Origin: Candidatus Bathyarchaeia archaeon
GTDB lineage: Archaea; Thermoproteota; Bathyarchaeia; 40CM-2-53-6
Direction: 5' to 3'
Length of the DNA: 64,000 nucleotides
Assembly: GCA_035935655.1 (NCBI GenBank)
Contig: DASYWW010000012.1
Location: forward strand, 180,227 to 244,226
In this document: positions 50,335 to 59,285 of the stretch, piece by piece
Layout: the number at the start of each line of letters is the position of its first letter
Numbering within the stretch: position 1 is the stretch's first letter
Translations under genes and position numbers: made by a program
The notes under the pieces: generated by a model
Seen by the model: only the letters and a program-made list of their open reading frames with translations
Told to the model about the DNA's origin: nothing
Database searches by the model: none

Positions 50335-52200
50335 TCATACTCTGGTTTGATGGCGACGCTTACCCGAAGAATTCACCCCAACTATGTCGAACAGTATGCG
50401 TTTGTAGTTTATCGTCAGGGCTCTTGCGAAGAACTGCCCTTCGATGCTCATTTCGCTTAGATCGTGACTGTTCCTTTCGTCTGGGCGGAACCTTTCGAAC
50501 GACAAGCAGTTTTCGAGGTATGGCTTGAGCTTGATAACATCGACATCTACTACGACTTCCTGGGGTATGGGCTTCTTCTTTGATGAACGGAGGAGGTCAT
50601 TCAGCACTTCTCTGGCTGCTTCATGGTTCTTCCACGCCTCTTCGACAAATCCGGTGAAGAGTCCGTTCGTGATCAGTTTTGAGACGAATGACCCATCGCT
50701 ATCTTCGGCGTATCCTTTTAGGAGATGGGCTTTGACGTTGAGCTCGTTTGATCTGTCGAAGCTATACAGTAACCGGCGAGCTTGGCCTTCGGCATCTGAT
50801 TTGTAAGCGTGGTTGAGGGAATCACCGAAAGAGCCGCTGGCTAGGAGATATCTTGCCACGTCATAATCTCCAGAGATTAGAGCGGTGGAGATCATATGTG
50901 AGAAGTCGGGTTCGTATGGGATTTCGCTCATCAAGAGTCCCTTCCAGGTGGCTCTGCGGGTGTGGCGGTCGATTGCTCCAATTTCAACGAGCCAGTTCTC
51001 TGCAAAGGCGACCTCGCGGTGGTCTACCTTTGACATGAACTCTAGCTCTGGGAGTTTGAGGCCATACTTGGACATGAGGAGTACCAGGTCAAAGGGGGTC
51101 TCGTTTTCGAGAGCTTTGCGCACTGGTATCGGGTTGATCTTTTTTGGGAGGGGCGCATCGGTGAGGATGACGGCGCGGCCTGGCTTGAAGCGGCCGATTC
51201 TGCCTATCATCTGTAGTAGCGAGTTGTTGTCTATCTTGTTGTAGTGGAGCGTCTTTTGACCTAGCTTGTCCTTGCTGTCGATCACGTCATCAAATATCAG
51301 CACGTTATCGACGTAAATGTTGACTGAGGAAGCGATTACGTTTGTTGCGAAGATTCTCAGGTTCTTGTCCTGTTCGGCTCGGTGCTGCATTCTGTTGACT
51401 TCGGAGCCTTCGAGGCCTCCGTGAATGTAGACGCCGCCGTAGCTGCTGGCGTATTTTTCGACCAGGCGCCTTGTGGGGAGAAAGACTAGCCAGGATTCAT
51501 CGCGGGGCTGCGAGTCGAAATAGTGTGACAGGGTTTTGAACATTCCGTCAAGGTCATCTGCCAGCTCCATCTCGAGTGTGACGTGGTATCTGCGACCGCT
51601 AATTCGGTAGAGTTTCGAGATGCCCAGGAAGGGCAGGAACTCCTTCGCGTCGATTGTGGCGCTCATGACCCGAAACAGATTCCCTGCGCTCGCCTCCTCC
51701 TTCTTCGCGAGTGACATGCACAGTTCCAGCTGGGACGTCATCTGGTGGCTTTCATCAAAGTAGATTGAAGAATCATGAATCGAGTTCTCGGCCAGCATTC
51801 TCAGCAAGACACCGTCTGTGACTATCTTGATCTTGCCACCTAGATTGATCTTAGTGTCCTTCGTAATGACAGCGAGTTCATGTTCTAGTTCTGGATGAAG
51901 CGCTTGGAGCGAATAGAAGAGAGCGTTGCAGGCAGCCCTTGAGGGCTCGCGGATAATGATCTGCCTTTTCCCCTTACACAATTCGTATTCGCGAATCGGA
52001 GTTACAGTGCTCTTTCCTGTGCCGACATCCCCGATGATTACGAAATGTTCCGAAAATTCTATCGAGTCAAGGATTGAGAAGATTGGGAGTTTTGGTTCGG
52101 GCCGTTTCTCAGTCGCTTTCTGCGCTTGATTCTCCACTCCATCGTCTGGGACGGATGGAAAACGCTGGCCATAATCAACACTGGGTTCCTTGCCAGCCAA
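50335..52200 (-). CDS. DEAH/RHA-type helicase (HrpA-like)
   Basis: Superfamily 2 helicase of 621 aa. Motif I is GDVGTGKST (57-65), motif II DESH (149-152, a DEAH variant), motif III MSATID, and QMIGRIGRFKPG is motif VI. A helical C-terminal region follows (HA2-like, weak). The layout matches HrpA/DHX enzymes that unwind RNA, rare in archaea compared with Lhr or Hel308. No phage or CRISPR gene is near. It starts at TTG about 30 nt after a CCTTAAGG element and seems monocistronic. Confidence 0.8.
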   Translation of the reverse strand: MAGKEPSVDYGQRFPSVPDDGVENQAQKATEKRPEPKLPIFSILDSIEFSEHFVIIGDVGTGKSTVTPIREYELCKGKRQIIIREPSRAACNALFYSLQALHPELEHELAVITKDTKINLGGKIKIVTDGVLLRMLAENSIHDSSIYFDESHQMTSQLELCMSLAKKEEASAGNLFRVMSATIDAKEFLPFLGISKLYRISGRRYHVTLEMELADDLDGMFKTLSHYFDSQPRDESWLVFLPTRRLVEKYASSYGGVYIHGGLEGSEVNRMQHRAEQDKNLRIFATNVIASSVNIYVDNVLIFDDVIDSKDKLGQKTLHYNKIDNNSLLQMIGRIGRFKPGRAVILTDAPLPKKINPIPVRKALENETPFDLVLLMSKYGLKLPELEFMSKVDHREVAFAENWLVEIGAIDRHTRRATWKGLLMSEIPYEPDFSHMISTALISGDYDVARYLLASGSFGDSLNHAYKSDAEGQARRLLYSFDRSNELNVKAHLLKGYAEDSDGSFVSKLITNGLFTGFVEEAWKNHEAAREVLNDLLRSSKKKPIPQEVVVDVDVIKLKPYLENCLSFERFRPDERNSHDLSEMSIEGQFFARALTINYKRILFDIVGVNSSGKRRHQTRV

Positions 52201-52416
52201 AGGGAGAGTCGAGCCCTACAGGATATCTTTTCCTTAAGGGCAGAAATAAACCAGCGCCGATGCTTGACTGAGTCATGCCAATTTCCAAGACGACTGTCAG
52301 GTAAACTCGTGATTAACCCGATTCAATCACGACCAGCGTCCTCGTGAATCCGACGCCGACTTCGGCCGGGGGCGATCGCTGTGGACCGAGCGCGCAGGAT
52401 TAGCTAGTTCTGTCAG

Positions 52417-52830
52417 TTATCGTTTGGCCTTGGGTGTGAACGCTATGATAGGGATGATCCGCTTGGTCTGTTTTTGGTACTGGGCGAACTGCGGGTAGAG
52501 CTTGGCTTGTCGCGCGTAGATTTTCTCGCGTTCAGAACCGATAAGTTCCTCCGCGCGCACCTCGATCGTCTCATTCCCGACCTCGATCTTGACTTCGGGG
52601 TGTGCCTTGAGGTTGTGGTACCAGTCCGGATTGGTGGGAGCTCCTCCCTTCGAGGCGAATACCAGATAGCGGTGGCCGTCCTTGAGATACATCACCGGGT
52701 TAGTCCGGGATTTGCCAGTGCGGGCACCGGTATGATTGATAAGGAGTAAAGGTGCGCCCTCGAAATTGCCGCCTACCTTTCCCTTGTTCTTGCGAAATTC
52801 CTGAATAACGCCGGCGTTCCAGTCGCTCAT
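52417..52830 (-). CDS. F420H2-dependent DDN-like nitroreductase family protein
   Basis: Split-barrel flavin/deazaflavin-binding protein of 137 aa, related to mycobacterial deazaflavin-dependent nitroreductase. LLLINHTGARTGKSRTNPVMYL is the conserved core, followed by YLVFASKGGAPTNPDWYHNL and the motif NLKAHPEV. In this family the core binds F420, which fits an archaeal host. Physiological substrate unknown, possibly quinones. Confidence 0.86.
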   Translation of the reverse strand: MSDWNAGVIQEFRKNKGKVGGNFEGAPLLLINHTGARTGKSRTNPVMYLKDGHRYLVFASKGGAPTNPDWYHNLKAHPEVKIEVGNETIEVRAEELIGSEREKIYARQAKLYPQFAQYQKQTKRIIPIIAFTPKAKR

Positions 52831-52998
52831 AATGTTCGTCTGCCGTTATCGCAACTGATTATAGTTATTGACTATTTGCATGAGAAGCCAGTCACGCGGT
52901 CCTGTCGAGATCATCGAAATATGGGTCCGTCCCTAATCTTGGGGCGGCTGTTGCGAGCTGTGAGTTTGAGTGGTGGGTGTCCGCCTCAGCTTTGCCAA

Positions 52999-53400
52999 CT
53001 AGGCTGGGGGAAAACCTAGGCTTTCCGCGGCATGAATGACTCGCTGCAAATACTCGACCGATGGTTTCTCAGTTGTACCGGGTTTCGAAACATAGCATTG
53101 CGCCGGCACACGCTTGTTCCCTTTTGTCGCAACGGTGATGTCTACAGGGTTGTAATGCTTCAAGTCGTCCCTCGCGTATAACACCCGAACCTCATCCTGG
53201 GATAGTTCTGTTATCGTGCCGTAGACGGAGTCCCCTTCACTTGGGACGAGGGTGGCCATTGGAGAAAAGGTGATGTTCCAATTTTTCAATTCTGCCGTTT
53301 CAAATGTTTTCGGCCCAACACCGAGGGTCCGCAGGACCTCCAGATCCATGAAGGATCCGTAGAAGAAAATCTTGACACGGTCAGTCGCCAACGAGACCAT
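52999..53400 (-). CDS. Gamma-glutamylcyclotransferase-like (AIG2) protein
   Basis: GGCT-fold protein of 133 aa. IFFYGSFMDLEVLRTLG contains the conserved Tyr-Gly-Ser substrate loop; SVYGTITELSQDE is the next strand. The usual catalytic Glu region reads LVPSEGDSVYG, so activity is uncertain. A GATATTTAATATC TATA-like palindrome lies about 25 nt upstream, fitting a leaderless mRNA. Confidence 0.72.
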   Translation of the reverse strand: MVSLATDRVKIFFYGSFMDLEVLRTLGVGPKTFETAELKNWNITFSPMATLVPSEGDSVYGTITELSQDEVRVLYARDDLKHYNPVDITVATKGNKRVPAQCYVSKPGTTEKPSVEYLQRVIHAAESLGFPPA

Positions 53401-53567
53401 TCTCGAACGAGCGAATCCCTAGATATTAAATATCCAGAAGAAATGCTTGGAGACGTATGAGCCTAAAGCGGTTCCATTTCATTGCGATCGTTCCTCTTGG
53501 AATCGAGTCTGTTAACGGGGCTCAGTGAATACTGCGTAGCGTCTATTCGAAAGAGGATTGTTAGGGA

Positions 53568-54164
53568 TTGAGTTCTTTCTCTAAGAGTCGCGCCGCTGGG
53601 GTCGTTCTTCTCGTTACGATCATAGAAGATGCTGGGCTGATCGGGTGGCTGGCATTGGTTCGCGCCCCAATACTCTACCAGGGCGTTCCCATCGCCGCAC
53701 TTGTCCTCTTGGTCGTACTGCTCATCGAGCATTCGATTATGCAGCGTGCCGAGAATCCAGATTTCACCGGCAAAGTCTTTCTGAGAATAATCAGCTTTAC
53801 GACTCTTGAAGTGGTCAACTGGGCCGTATGGCTGGCCCTGCTCTCGAATACTACCTCTCTATTTTCGATGAGTTCTCTTGTGGCTTCAGCCTACTTCTTT
53901 GTCGGATTCTACATTGAACATCAGATCACGGAGAACGTGATCACGGGACAGCCGTTTCTCCAGTTTAGAAACCCGAAGTCCATCATCACGGCAGGTGTGA
54001 TTCTTGAGACTCTTAGCGAGGGTGTGGGAGCACGCCTCTGGCTATTCTACGGGGCGACCGGGATAATATTCCTCGTCATAGGCTCCCTGATAGAACATTC
54101 GGTCCAATACGTTGTTGGAAGAGTGCCTGTAGAAAGTCAAGTAATGGAACACGAGCCCGCATAG
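53568..54164 (+). CDS. Multi-pass membrane protein
   Basis: Hypothetical integral membrane protein of 198 aa with about five or six helices, including AAGVVLLVTIIEDAGLIGWLA, AALVLLVVLLIEHSIM and IIFLVIGSLIEHSVQYVV. The motif (L)IEHS occurs twice at helix ends, pointing to an internal duplication; the middle helix has FYIEHQITENV in an equivalent place. Function unknown. Confidence 0.62.
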   Translation: MSSFSKSRAAGVVLLVTIIEDAGLIGWLALVRAPILYQGVPIAALVLLVVLLIEHSIMQRAENPDFTGKVFLRIISFTTLEVVNWAVWLALLSNTTSLFSMSSLVASAYFFVGFYIEHQITENVITGQPFLQFRNPKSIITAGVILETLSEGVGARLWLFYGATGIIFLVIGSLIEHSVQYVVGRVPVESQVMEHEPA

Positions 54165-54328
54165 CATACCTTCCATCTCGGAAGCTTCCTGCTCCTCATT
54201 GGTCGAGTTCAACCTATCGCTGTGTAACCAGATACAGGATTATACATTTCGCCAGACTTCTCTGAGCTATCCACAGCTACGCCCGGAATTCTTATTAACT
54301 GAACGCCCAATGCATGAGCCGATAGTTT

Positions 54329-55264
54329 ATGCGGACCACGATCATAGTCCTCATGCTTCTAGCACTAGCCTCGCTTCCAGCAGTAACGGTCGCAGCTGGA
54401 GAAAAGCAACACGCGCTCGTACTGCGCCACCTCGTCACTCTGCCGACTGGCCTAGGTGCGGAGGGGCTTGTCATCCATGATGACCACTTTTACGTTGGGA
54501 CATTCAGCTTCACAGCGTCCGATGGAACAATTCTCGTCTACAGCAAAGACGGGACGCTGGCAAAGCTATTTACAATATCCGGCCTTCCCCAGGTCGGACA
54601 ACTATTATTCACGGACGACGGAACGCTTGTCACCGTTGCGGGAAACCTCGCCTCCGGCAAAGGCTCAGTGGTCAAAGTAAACGTGGAAACTGGGAGAGTT
54701 ACAACATTCGCGTCGGGCTTTGCACTACCCAACGGTATCGTTGTCGATACGCATGGAAACTTCTTCGTAACTGATCTAATAGCAGGAAGCGTTTCCAAGG
54801 TCACGCCCGATGGAACGGTGTCAACATTCGCATCTGGCGGATTACTGGCACCAGCTCCCATACCAGGTGTGGGCCTAACTCTGGGATCGAACGATCTCGT
54901 TTTCAACGAGAGACTGACAGCCCTCTACGTCACAAACGTCGGACAAAACATAGTCGTGAAGATCGCGATTGGAGAAGACGCGAAGGCCGGCGCTATAACG
55001 AAATTTGCAGATATTCCCGGGCCAGATGGCATAGCGTTCAGTGGCAAGGGACTCTTGTACGTCACTTCCCCATTTACCAACTCACTCTACACAATAGCAA
55101 GCAACGGATTCACGCAAAAATTATCCATAGATACGACCCAAGAACAACTTAACAATCCATCCAATCTTGCATTCCGCGGAAGCCAGCTTTACATTACAAA
55201 CCTGGCAATCAGTGGAACAGGATCCATTGCAGTAATCAAAGTTCAACCCACGCGCGACGACTAG
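54329..55264 (+). CDS. Secreted NHL/SMP-30-like beta-propeller protein
   Basis: Exported six-bladed propeller of 311 aa. MRTTIIVLMLLALASLPAVT is the signal peptide. Repeats of the type GPDGIAFSGKGLLYVTSPFT and PNGIVVDTHGNFFVTDLIAG are SMP-30/NHL blades. No catalytic residues can be assigned; related proteins act as lactonases or binding scaffolds. CTTATTAACT about 35 nt before the ATG is the promoter. Confidence 0.8.
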   Translation: MRTTIIVLMLLALASLPAVTVAAGEKQHALVLRHLVTLPTGLGAEGLVIHDDHFYVGTFSFTASDGTILVYSKDGTLAKLFTISGLPQVGQLLFTDDGTLVTVAGNLASGKGSVVKVNVETGRVTTFASGFALPNGIVVDTHGNFFVTDLIAGSVSKVTPDGTVSTFASGGLLAPAPIPGVGLTLGSNDLVFNERLTALYVTNVGQNIVVKIAIGEDAKAGAITKFADIPGPDGIAFSGKGLLYVTSPFTNSLYTIASNGFTQKLSIDTTQEQLNNPSNLAFRGSQLYITNLAISGTGSIAVIKVQPTRDD

Positions 55265-55567
55265 ATCACTACCCGGAAACCTTCGTCAGGCGAAATACTC
55301 GTAGAATCTAGCCCAGATTAGTGTTTTCAAATGGATACAATTTGTTTGAACCCTTCAGGTCTGATGCACCTGTACGTTCCTGAATATTCTGAGCTCTGAA
55401 AATAGAACGATGTTGATGGGAAGAAAATGAGAGCACCAAGGCAGGTAAGAATTGATTTGGATGAGCGGATATAGCTTCTCCGGACTAATCCTGCGAACGA
55501 GCGGCATCCATTTTTCAGGAAGATCTGAGTGGACCCGATCTCAGGAAATTCTAGCTAACTGTACGGC
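55265..55567. other. Intergenic region without visible gene
   Basis: About 300 bp between the beta-propeller gene and a frameshifted membrane protein. I see no conserved frame, tRNA or strong inverted repeat. Confidence 0.5.
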
Positions 55568-56202
55568 TTGGTTCTGGTTCGATTTAATACCGGAAAACTC
55601 TCTACAGTTCTGGGACGAAGATTGTTCTCGGGCTCGGAGACCCTGAGGAACATAGGGCTAGCATCAGTCGCGCTAGGCATCTTACTCTTCGGTCTTGTTC
55701 TGTGGCACGGACTTACAGGGTCGTTCATCGCCAACACCTACTGCGGCGGATATTGCGTAAACACTTACGCACACCCCCCTATCTCCCACTTTTCCTCGGG
55801 CTAGGACTCTTCTCCTTCGGCATCATAATGGTCTCCACGACAGGGATGCTTTCCTCGGCGAACATGCCAAAGGCTGACCGTGGAAAGTCTGGGCCAATCA
55901 GACTGGAGGTATTGATGTACTCCTACATCACAGTGCCATTTGCGATAGTACTCCTTCTTCTCGCTCTTGCGAACATGAATGCATGGTCCGGATCTCCTGC
56001 CGCCTATGTTGGAGCGTGCGGCCTCGGGATCTTGATACTGTTTCCAGGTATTCGGGCGGGCTGGTGTTACTCGATCATATGGGATGGTTTCTGGATCGAC
56101 GTCCTGCTCTACACTATGATAGGCTATGGGATCATCATCTTCCTATCCATGATCCCGAAAATGCGGCCGCCATGCATCCAATTCCCTGAGCTGGAAGATT
56201 GA
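55568..56202 (+). pseudogene. Membrane protein split by a one-base deletion in a C run
   Basis: Membrane protein with four helices in two frames. Part 1 contains LASVALGILLFGLVLWHGLT and NTYCGGYCVNTYAHPP, then stops at 55804. Part 2 continues as YLPLFLGLGLFSFGIIMVST and two more helices to PELED at 56202. The run CCCCCC at 55774-55779 needs one more C to join them. Function unknown; the start (TTG 55568) is uncertain. Error in sequencing or true frameshift cannot be told apart here. Confidence 0.68.
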
Positions 56203-56213
56203 CTAGCTCAGTG

Positions 56214-56220
56214 AAAAAAA
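56214..56220 (-). terminator. Poly-T tract after the sialidase-like gene
   Basis: Seven A on the plus strand give T7 on the minus strand, 70 nt past the stop of the 942-aa secreted protein gene. Confidence 0.4.
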
Positions 56221-56289
56221 CGTGTTCCGGACTGTCTTATGCCTCGCCGAGCAAGGGGTGAAAACTAGTATGAGCGAGATTGAGGTGGG

Positions 56290-59118
56290 CTAGTGAATCT
56301 CTATGGTTCCTCCCTGGAGGACTCCGGACTTTGAGTATCCTGTTCCGAGTTGGATAGAGAAGGTGTCTTGCCCGCTTGGGTTGTCGTTGTCTTGGACGGT
56401 GATCTGGAAGTTGGTTGTAGTCCCGTTAGCTGTGCCTGTTCCTTGGATCGTTACGGTGTTGCCATTGAAGAAGGCCGAGGTTATCAGAGCTGTTCTGAAA
56501 TCAAGACCCGTTGCGTGGTCTTGGTAGCCGACCTTTCCTTTGATTCTTCCAGACTGGTCGACCTTTACCTCGATGCTGAAGCTTCCATGGTTTTGTTGCT
56601 GGTCGACGAAGATGAAGCCTCCCCCTGTTACTTTGCACGTGGTACCCGCTGGGCAGTTGGTAGGCATGGTGGTCTGGCCTAGAACATAGTCGAAGGCGCG
56701 CGTCGCGTCGGCGTCTTGGAGAATGGGGTTGTGAGTTATGTGACCGAAGGTTAGGGCTGTCACGCTGAACAGAGTGTCACCAAGAATGGGGCTTCCGATA
56801 TCGGCTAGTGGAGTGGTTATCGTGAGGATTCCCGTCAACGTGTTGATGGTGCCTGTCTCAACCTTCTCGTTCGGGTAGACGATAATCTTGCAGTTCTGCG
56901 GGGAAGTTGTGACGCATCCATCGCCTGGAGGTATTCCAGTGGTTGGGGCTGCAGATGTGCCGGAGCCTGCGAAGAATATTGGGGTCTGGCCCGCTGTGCT
57001 ATTAGCTCCCATGTAGAAGATTCGGTAGCTCTCTTCGCCCCCGTCTCCTGCTGAGAGGAACTGCCATCTGGTCAGCCAAACTATCCCGTTGGATCCTGTG
57101 GGCGGCAGGAGGGAGGCGAGGTTCGCTAGCTGAAGTGTCACGGTGAGGTGGGAGATGTCTGGGCGTGAGAGCTGAGCTGACAATAGGTCTAGCGCTTGCT
57201 GGTTGGCGCCTGCTCCTGCCGGGGAGTAGTGGGGCACTTGGGCGTCGCCTGCTGGATCAGTTACGCCGGTGGCGATGTTTGGATTTGCAGGTGTAAGTGT
57301 TGTTCCGATTGCTGACGGGCCTGCTGTTTGCGTAAGCTCGAACAACGCTGCCCCGTGGTGCTGGTTTGTGAGGTCGTTGATGATGATGCGGGCTGCGCCG
57401 TTGGCGTCAATGGCTACTGAAAAGAAGTCTGCGAGTGTGCGGTCTCCTCCTGAGACCGTGCAGCCTAGGCCTTGAGTGCATATCTGGCCATAATCTGTGG
57501 GATGCTCGCTAGCCTGGACCTGGTAGATTGTAGGCGTAGTCGTCGCGCCTTGGACTTGGACCAGGTAGGGGAACCATTTGACCGTGGTTGCTGCTTGGCG
57601 GTTGTTGAGCCATGACGGGAATGAGTTTGGGTCCCCCCGAGTGCTGGTTCCGTAGAAGACGATGTCGACGGTACCAGATATTCCGGCTATTGCCCAAGGC
57701 ATTATGTTGGTATTCGCTGGGTCCCCGTTGACCTGTAGTGGAGTGGACCAGGTGTTGCCCGCGTTGGTGGAGCTGCTGAGGTAGACGTTGTTGTTCTTTG
57801 TGTCTACCCAGACGACGTAGACATTTCCTGCCTGGTCTGTCGTTAGGGAGGCGAATAGGTGTCCTACTGCTCCTCCAGGACTGACCGGCGCTGCGAGGGT
57901 GGTGTAGGTTAGGCCGGTTCTCTGGCTCAGGTTGACGTGCGCTCTGGTGATTTCGACATGGTCGGATCGAAGGCAGGGCAGGTAGAGGTAGCGTAGGACA
58001 GGGTCGAAGGTTAGGCGTCCGCATGGGGCACCAGTAGCAACGAATTGTGGGACCGTTCCTGTTCCAGCGTTTGTGAAAACCAGTCCTCCTGTCACATCGG
58101 TTGTGCCAGTCGAACCTGGTGAGGAAAGTATCTGGGAGCCTTGGACAGCCTGACGGTAAGTAAGGAAGATCGTGTTGTCGGACGACGCTGAGGTCGGGCC
58201 GTTGTCTACTGCGAGCCATTGTCGATCGACGGCAGTGTTTTGTGCGGCGACGAGTTGTGTTTTCCAGTTGTTTCCTCCGTCGTTAGTGACTGCGACGGCG
58301 ACGTTTCCGAGACCTTCTAGGTCTGCGAAGTAGGCGAATCCTTGATCGTCTGTTATGATGTCGGAGTCTCCACCTCCGACTGGTGTGATGTTGGGTCTCA
58401 GCCCGTCTGGCGAGACGATGTGGAAGCTATCGCCCTGGTCTGTGGATTTTGCGACAAAGCCTTGGCCGGTGCTGAAGCCCCAAGGTCCTGATTCCCAGAT
58501 GTTCCCAAACTGGTCGATGTGAACTAATGGTTCTCCCTCTGTCCGCTGAGGGTCGACAATTGTGGCTGGTCCGAAGGAGAGGCCGCCTGTGGGGAAGGTC
58601 GGGTTGGGGACCGGGCCGCCATTGGTGAAGGAGAGGGCTGCGGAACCGGAGTAGGAGGACATTGTGACTAGGAAGGGAGTAATTCGAGCCTCGTACATGC
58701 CAGGTATAGGGCTGACGAGGACAACCTGCTCTTGTGTCTCGCCTCCTCCGAGGGTTGAGGAGCCGACTAGTTGGCCGTCGCTTTGGCGGTAGATGTAGAG
58801 GTCGAAGTCGTTGGAGCCGCTCGGCCAGGTGATCGTTATCGTGACTGTGCCGGTATGAGTTGTCCAGAAGTTGCTGGCGAGGTTGATGTTAAGGAAGAAG
58901 TGGTCGCAGAGAACGTTCAACGGGTCAGCGCTAGGTGGACATGTCGAGGGGTCTGCATTGGCCGCTGTAACATAGTTTGCTCCGGTCCATGTGAGAGATT
59001 GATTGGTTGTATCGAGGGTTCCAGAGCCAGGATTAGCAGCGTGAACCCCTCTCAACATCGATATCGAGGATAGAACTAGGATGAACAGAACGGCGATTCT
59101 GATAGCTTGCCGAACCAA
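56290..59118 (-). CDS. Large secreted protein: PPC-like domain, sialidase-type propeller, Post-COAP-1-like domain
   Basis: Exported protein of 942 aa. A signal peptide (AIRIAVLFILVLSSISML) leads a PPC-like beta domain (SNDFDLYIYRQSDGQLVG, about residues 95-150). The middle is a BNR/Asp-box propeller: KSTDQGDSFHIV, VTNDGGNNWKTQ, SSSTNAGNTWSTP. The C-terminal 110 residues (GGGFIFVDQQQNHGSFSIEV; DNDNPSGQDTFSIQLGTGYS; LQGGTIEIH) match the Post-COAP-1 type domain of archaeal and bacterial surface proteins. Sialidase catalytic Arg and Tyr residues cannot be confirmed, so it may bind rather than cut glycans. Starts at TTG. Confidence 0.78.
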   Translation of the reverse strand: MVRQAIRIAVLFILVLSSISMLRGVHAANPGSGTLDTTNQSLTWTGANYVTAANADPSTCPPSADPLNVLCDHFFLNINLASNFWTTHTGTVTITITWPSGSNDFDLYIYRQSDGQLVGSSTLGGGETQEQVVLVSPIPGMYEARITPFLVTMSSYSGSAALSFTNGGPVPNPTFPTGGLSFGPATIVDPQRTEGEPLVHIDQFGNIWESGPWGFSTGQGFVAKSTDQGDSFHIVSPDGLRPNITPVGGGDSDIITDDQGFAYFADLEGLGNVAVAVTNDGGNNWKTQLVAAQNTAVDRQWLAVDNGPTSASSDNTIFLTYRQAVQGSQILSSPGSTGTTDVTGGLVFTNAGTGTVPQFVATGAPCGRLTFDPVLRYLYLPCLRSDHVEITRAHVNLSQRTGLTYTTLAAPVSPGGAVGHLFASLTTDQAGNVYVVWVDTKNNNVYLSSSTNAGNTWSTPLQVNGDPANTNIMPWAIAGISGTVDIVFYGTSTRGDPNSFPSWLNNRQAATTVKWFPYLVQVQGATTTPTIYQVQASEHPTDYGQICTQGLGCTVSGGDRTLADFFSVAIDANGAARIIINDLTNQHHGAALFELTQTAGPSAIGTTLTPANPNIATGVTDPAGDAQVPHYSPAGAGANQQALDLLSAQLSRPDISHLTVTLQLANLASLLPPTGSNGIVWLTRWQFLSAGDGGEESYRIFYMGANSTAGQTPIFFAGSGTSAAPTTGIPPGDGCVTTSPQNCKIIVYPNEKVETGTINTLTGILTITTPLADIGSPILGDTLFSVTALTFGHITHNPILQDADATRAFDYVLGQTTMPTNCPAGTTCKVTGGGFIFVDQQQNHGSFSIEVKVDQSGRIKGKVGYQDHATGLDFRTALITSAFFNGNTVTIQGTGTANGTTTNFQITVQDNDNPSGQDTFSIQLGTGYSKSGVLQGGTIEIH

Positions 59119-59214
59119 CCCTTGTTGACCCGACCCTCAATCAGCGTCATGCTGCATTTAATGGAAGTTTCGAGAAAAGATAATTTCGGGAGTCGATAAT
59201 ATTCCAGGCCGATA

Positions 59215-59229
59215 TATCAGCGGCTGATA
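59215..59229. promoter_or_regulatory. Palindrome between the sialidase-like and MDR genes
   Basis: TATCAGC and GCTGATA are exact inverted repeats around one G. The element adjoins the likely TATA box of the MDR gene (ATACTTATCG, 59227-59236), suggesting an operator. Confidence 0.45.
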
Positions 59230-59285
59230 CTTATCGTAGAGAAACAAACTCGTGGGACTAGATCAAATAGCTGTAGGTATTCGAA

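Noticed and set aside
57509..58219. 236-codon minus-strand ORF inside the sialidase-like gene
   Set aside because: Same-strand alternative frame with Arg/Pro/His-rich composition caused by GC-rich codons of the real gene.
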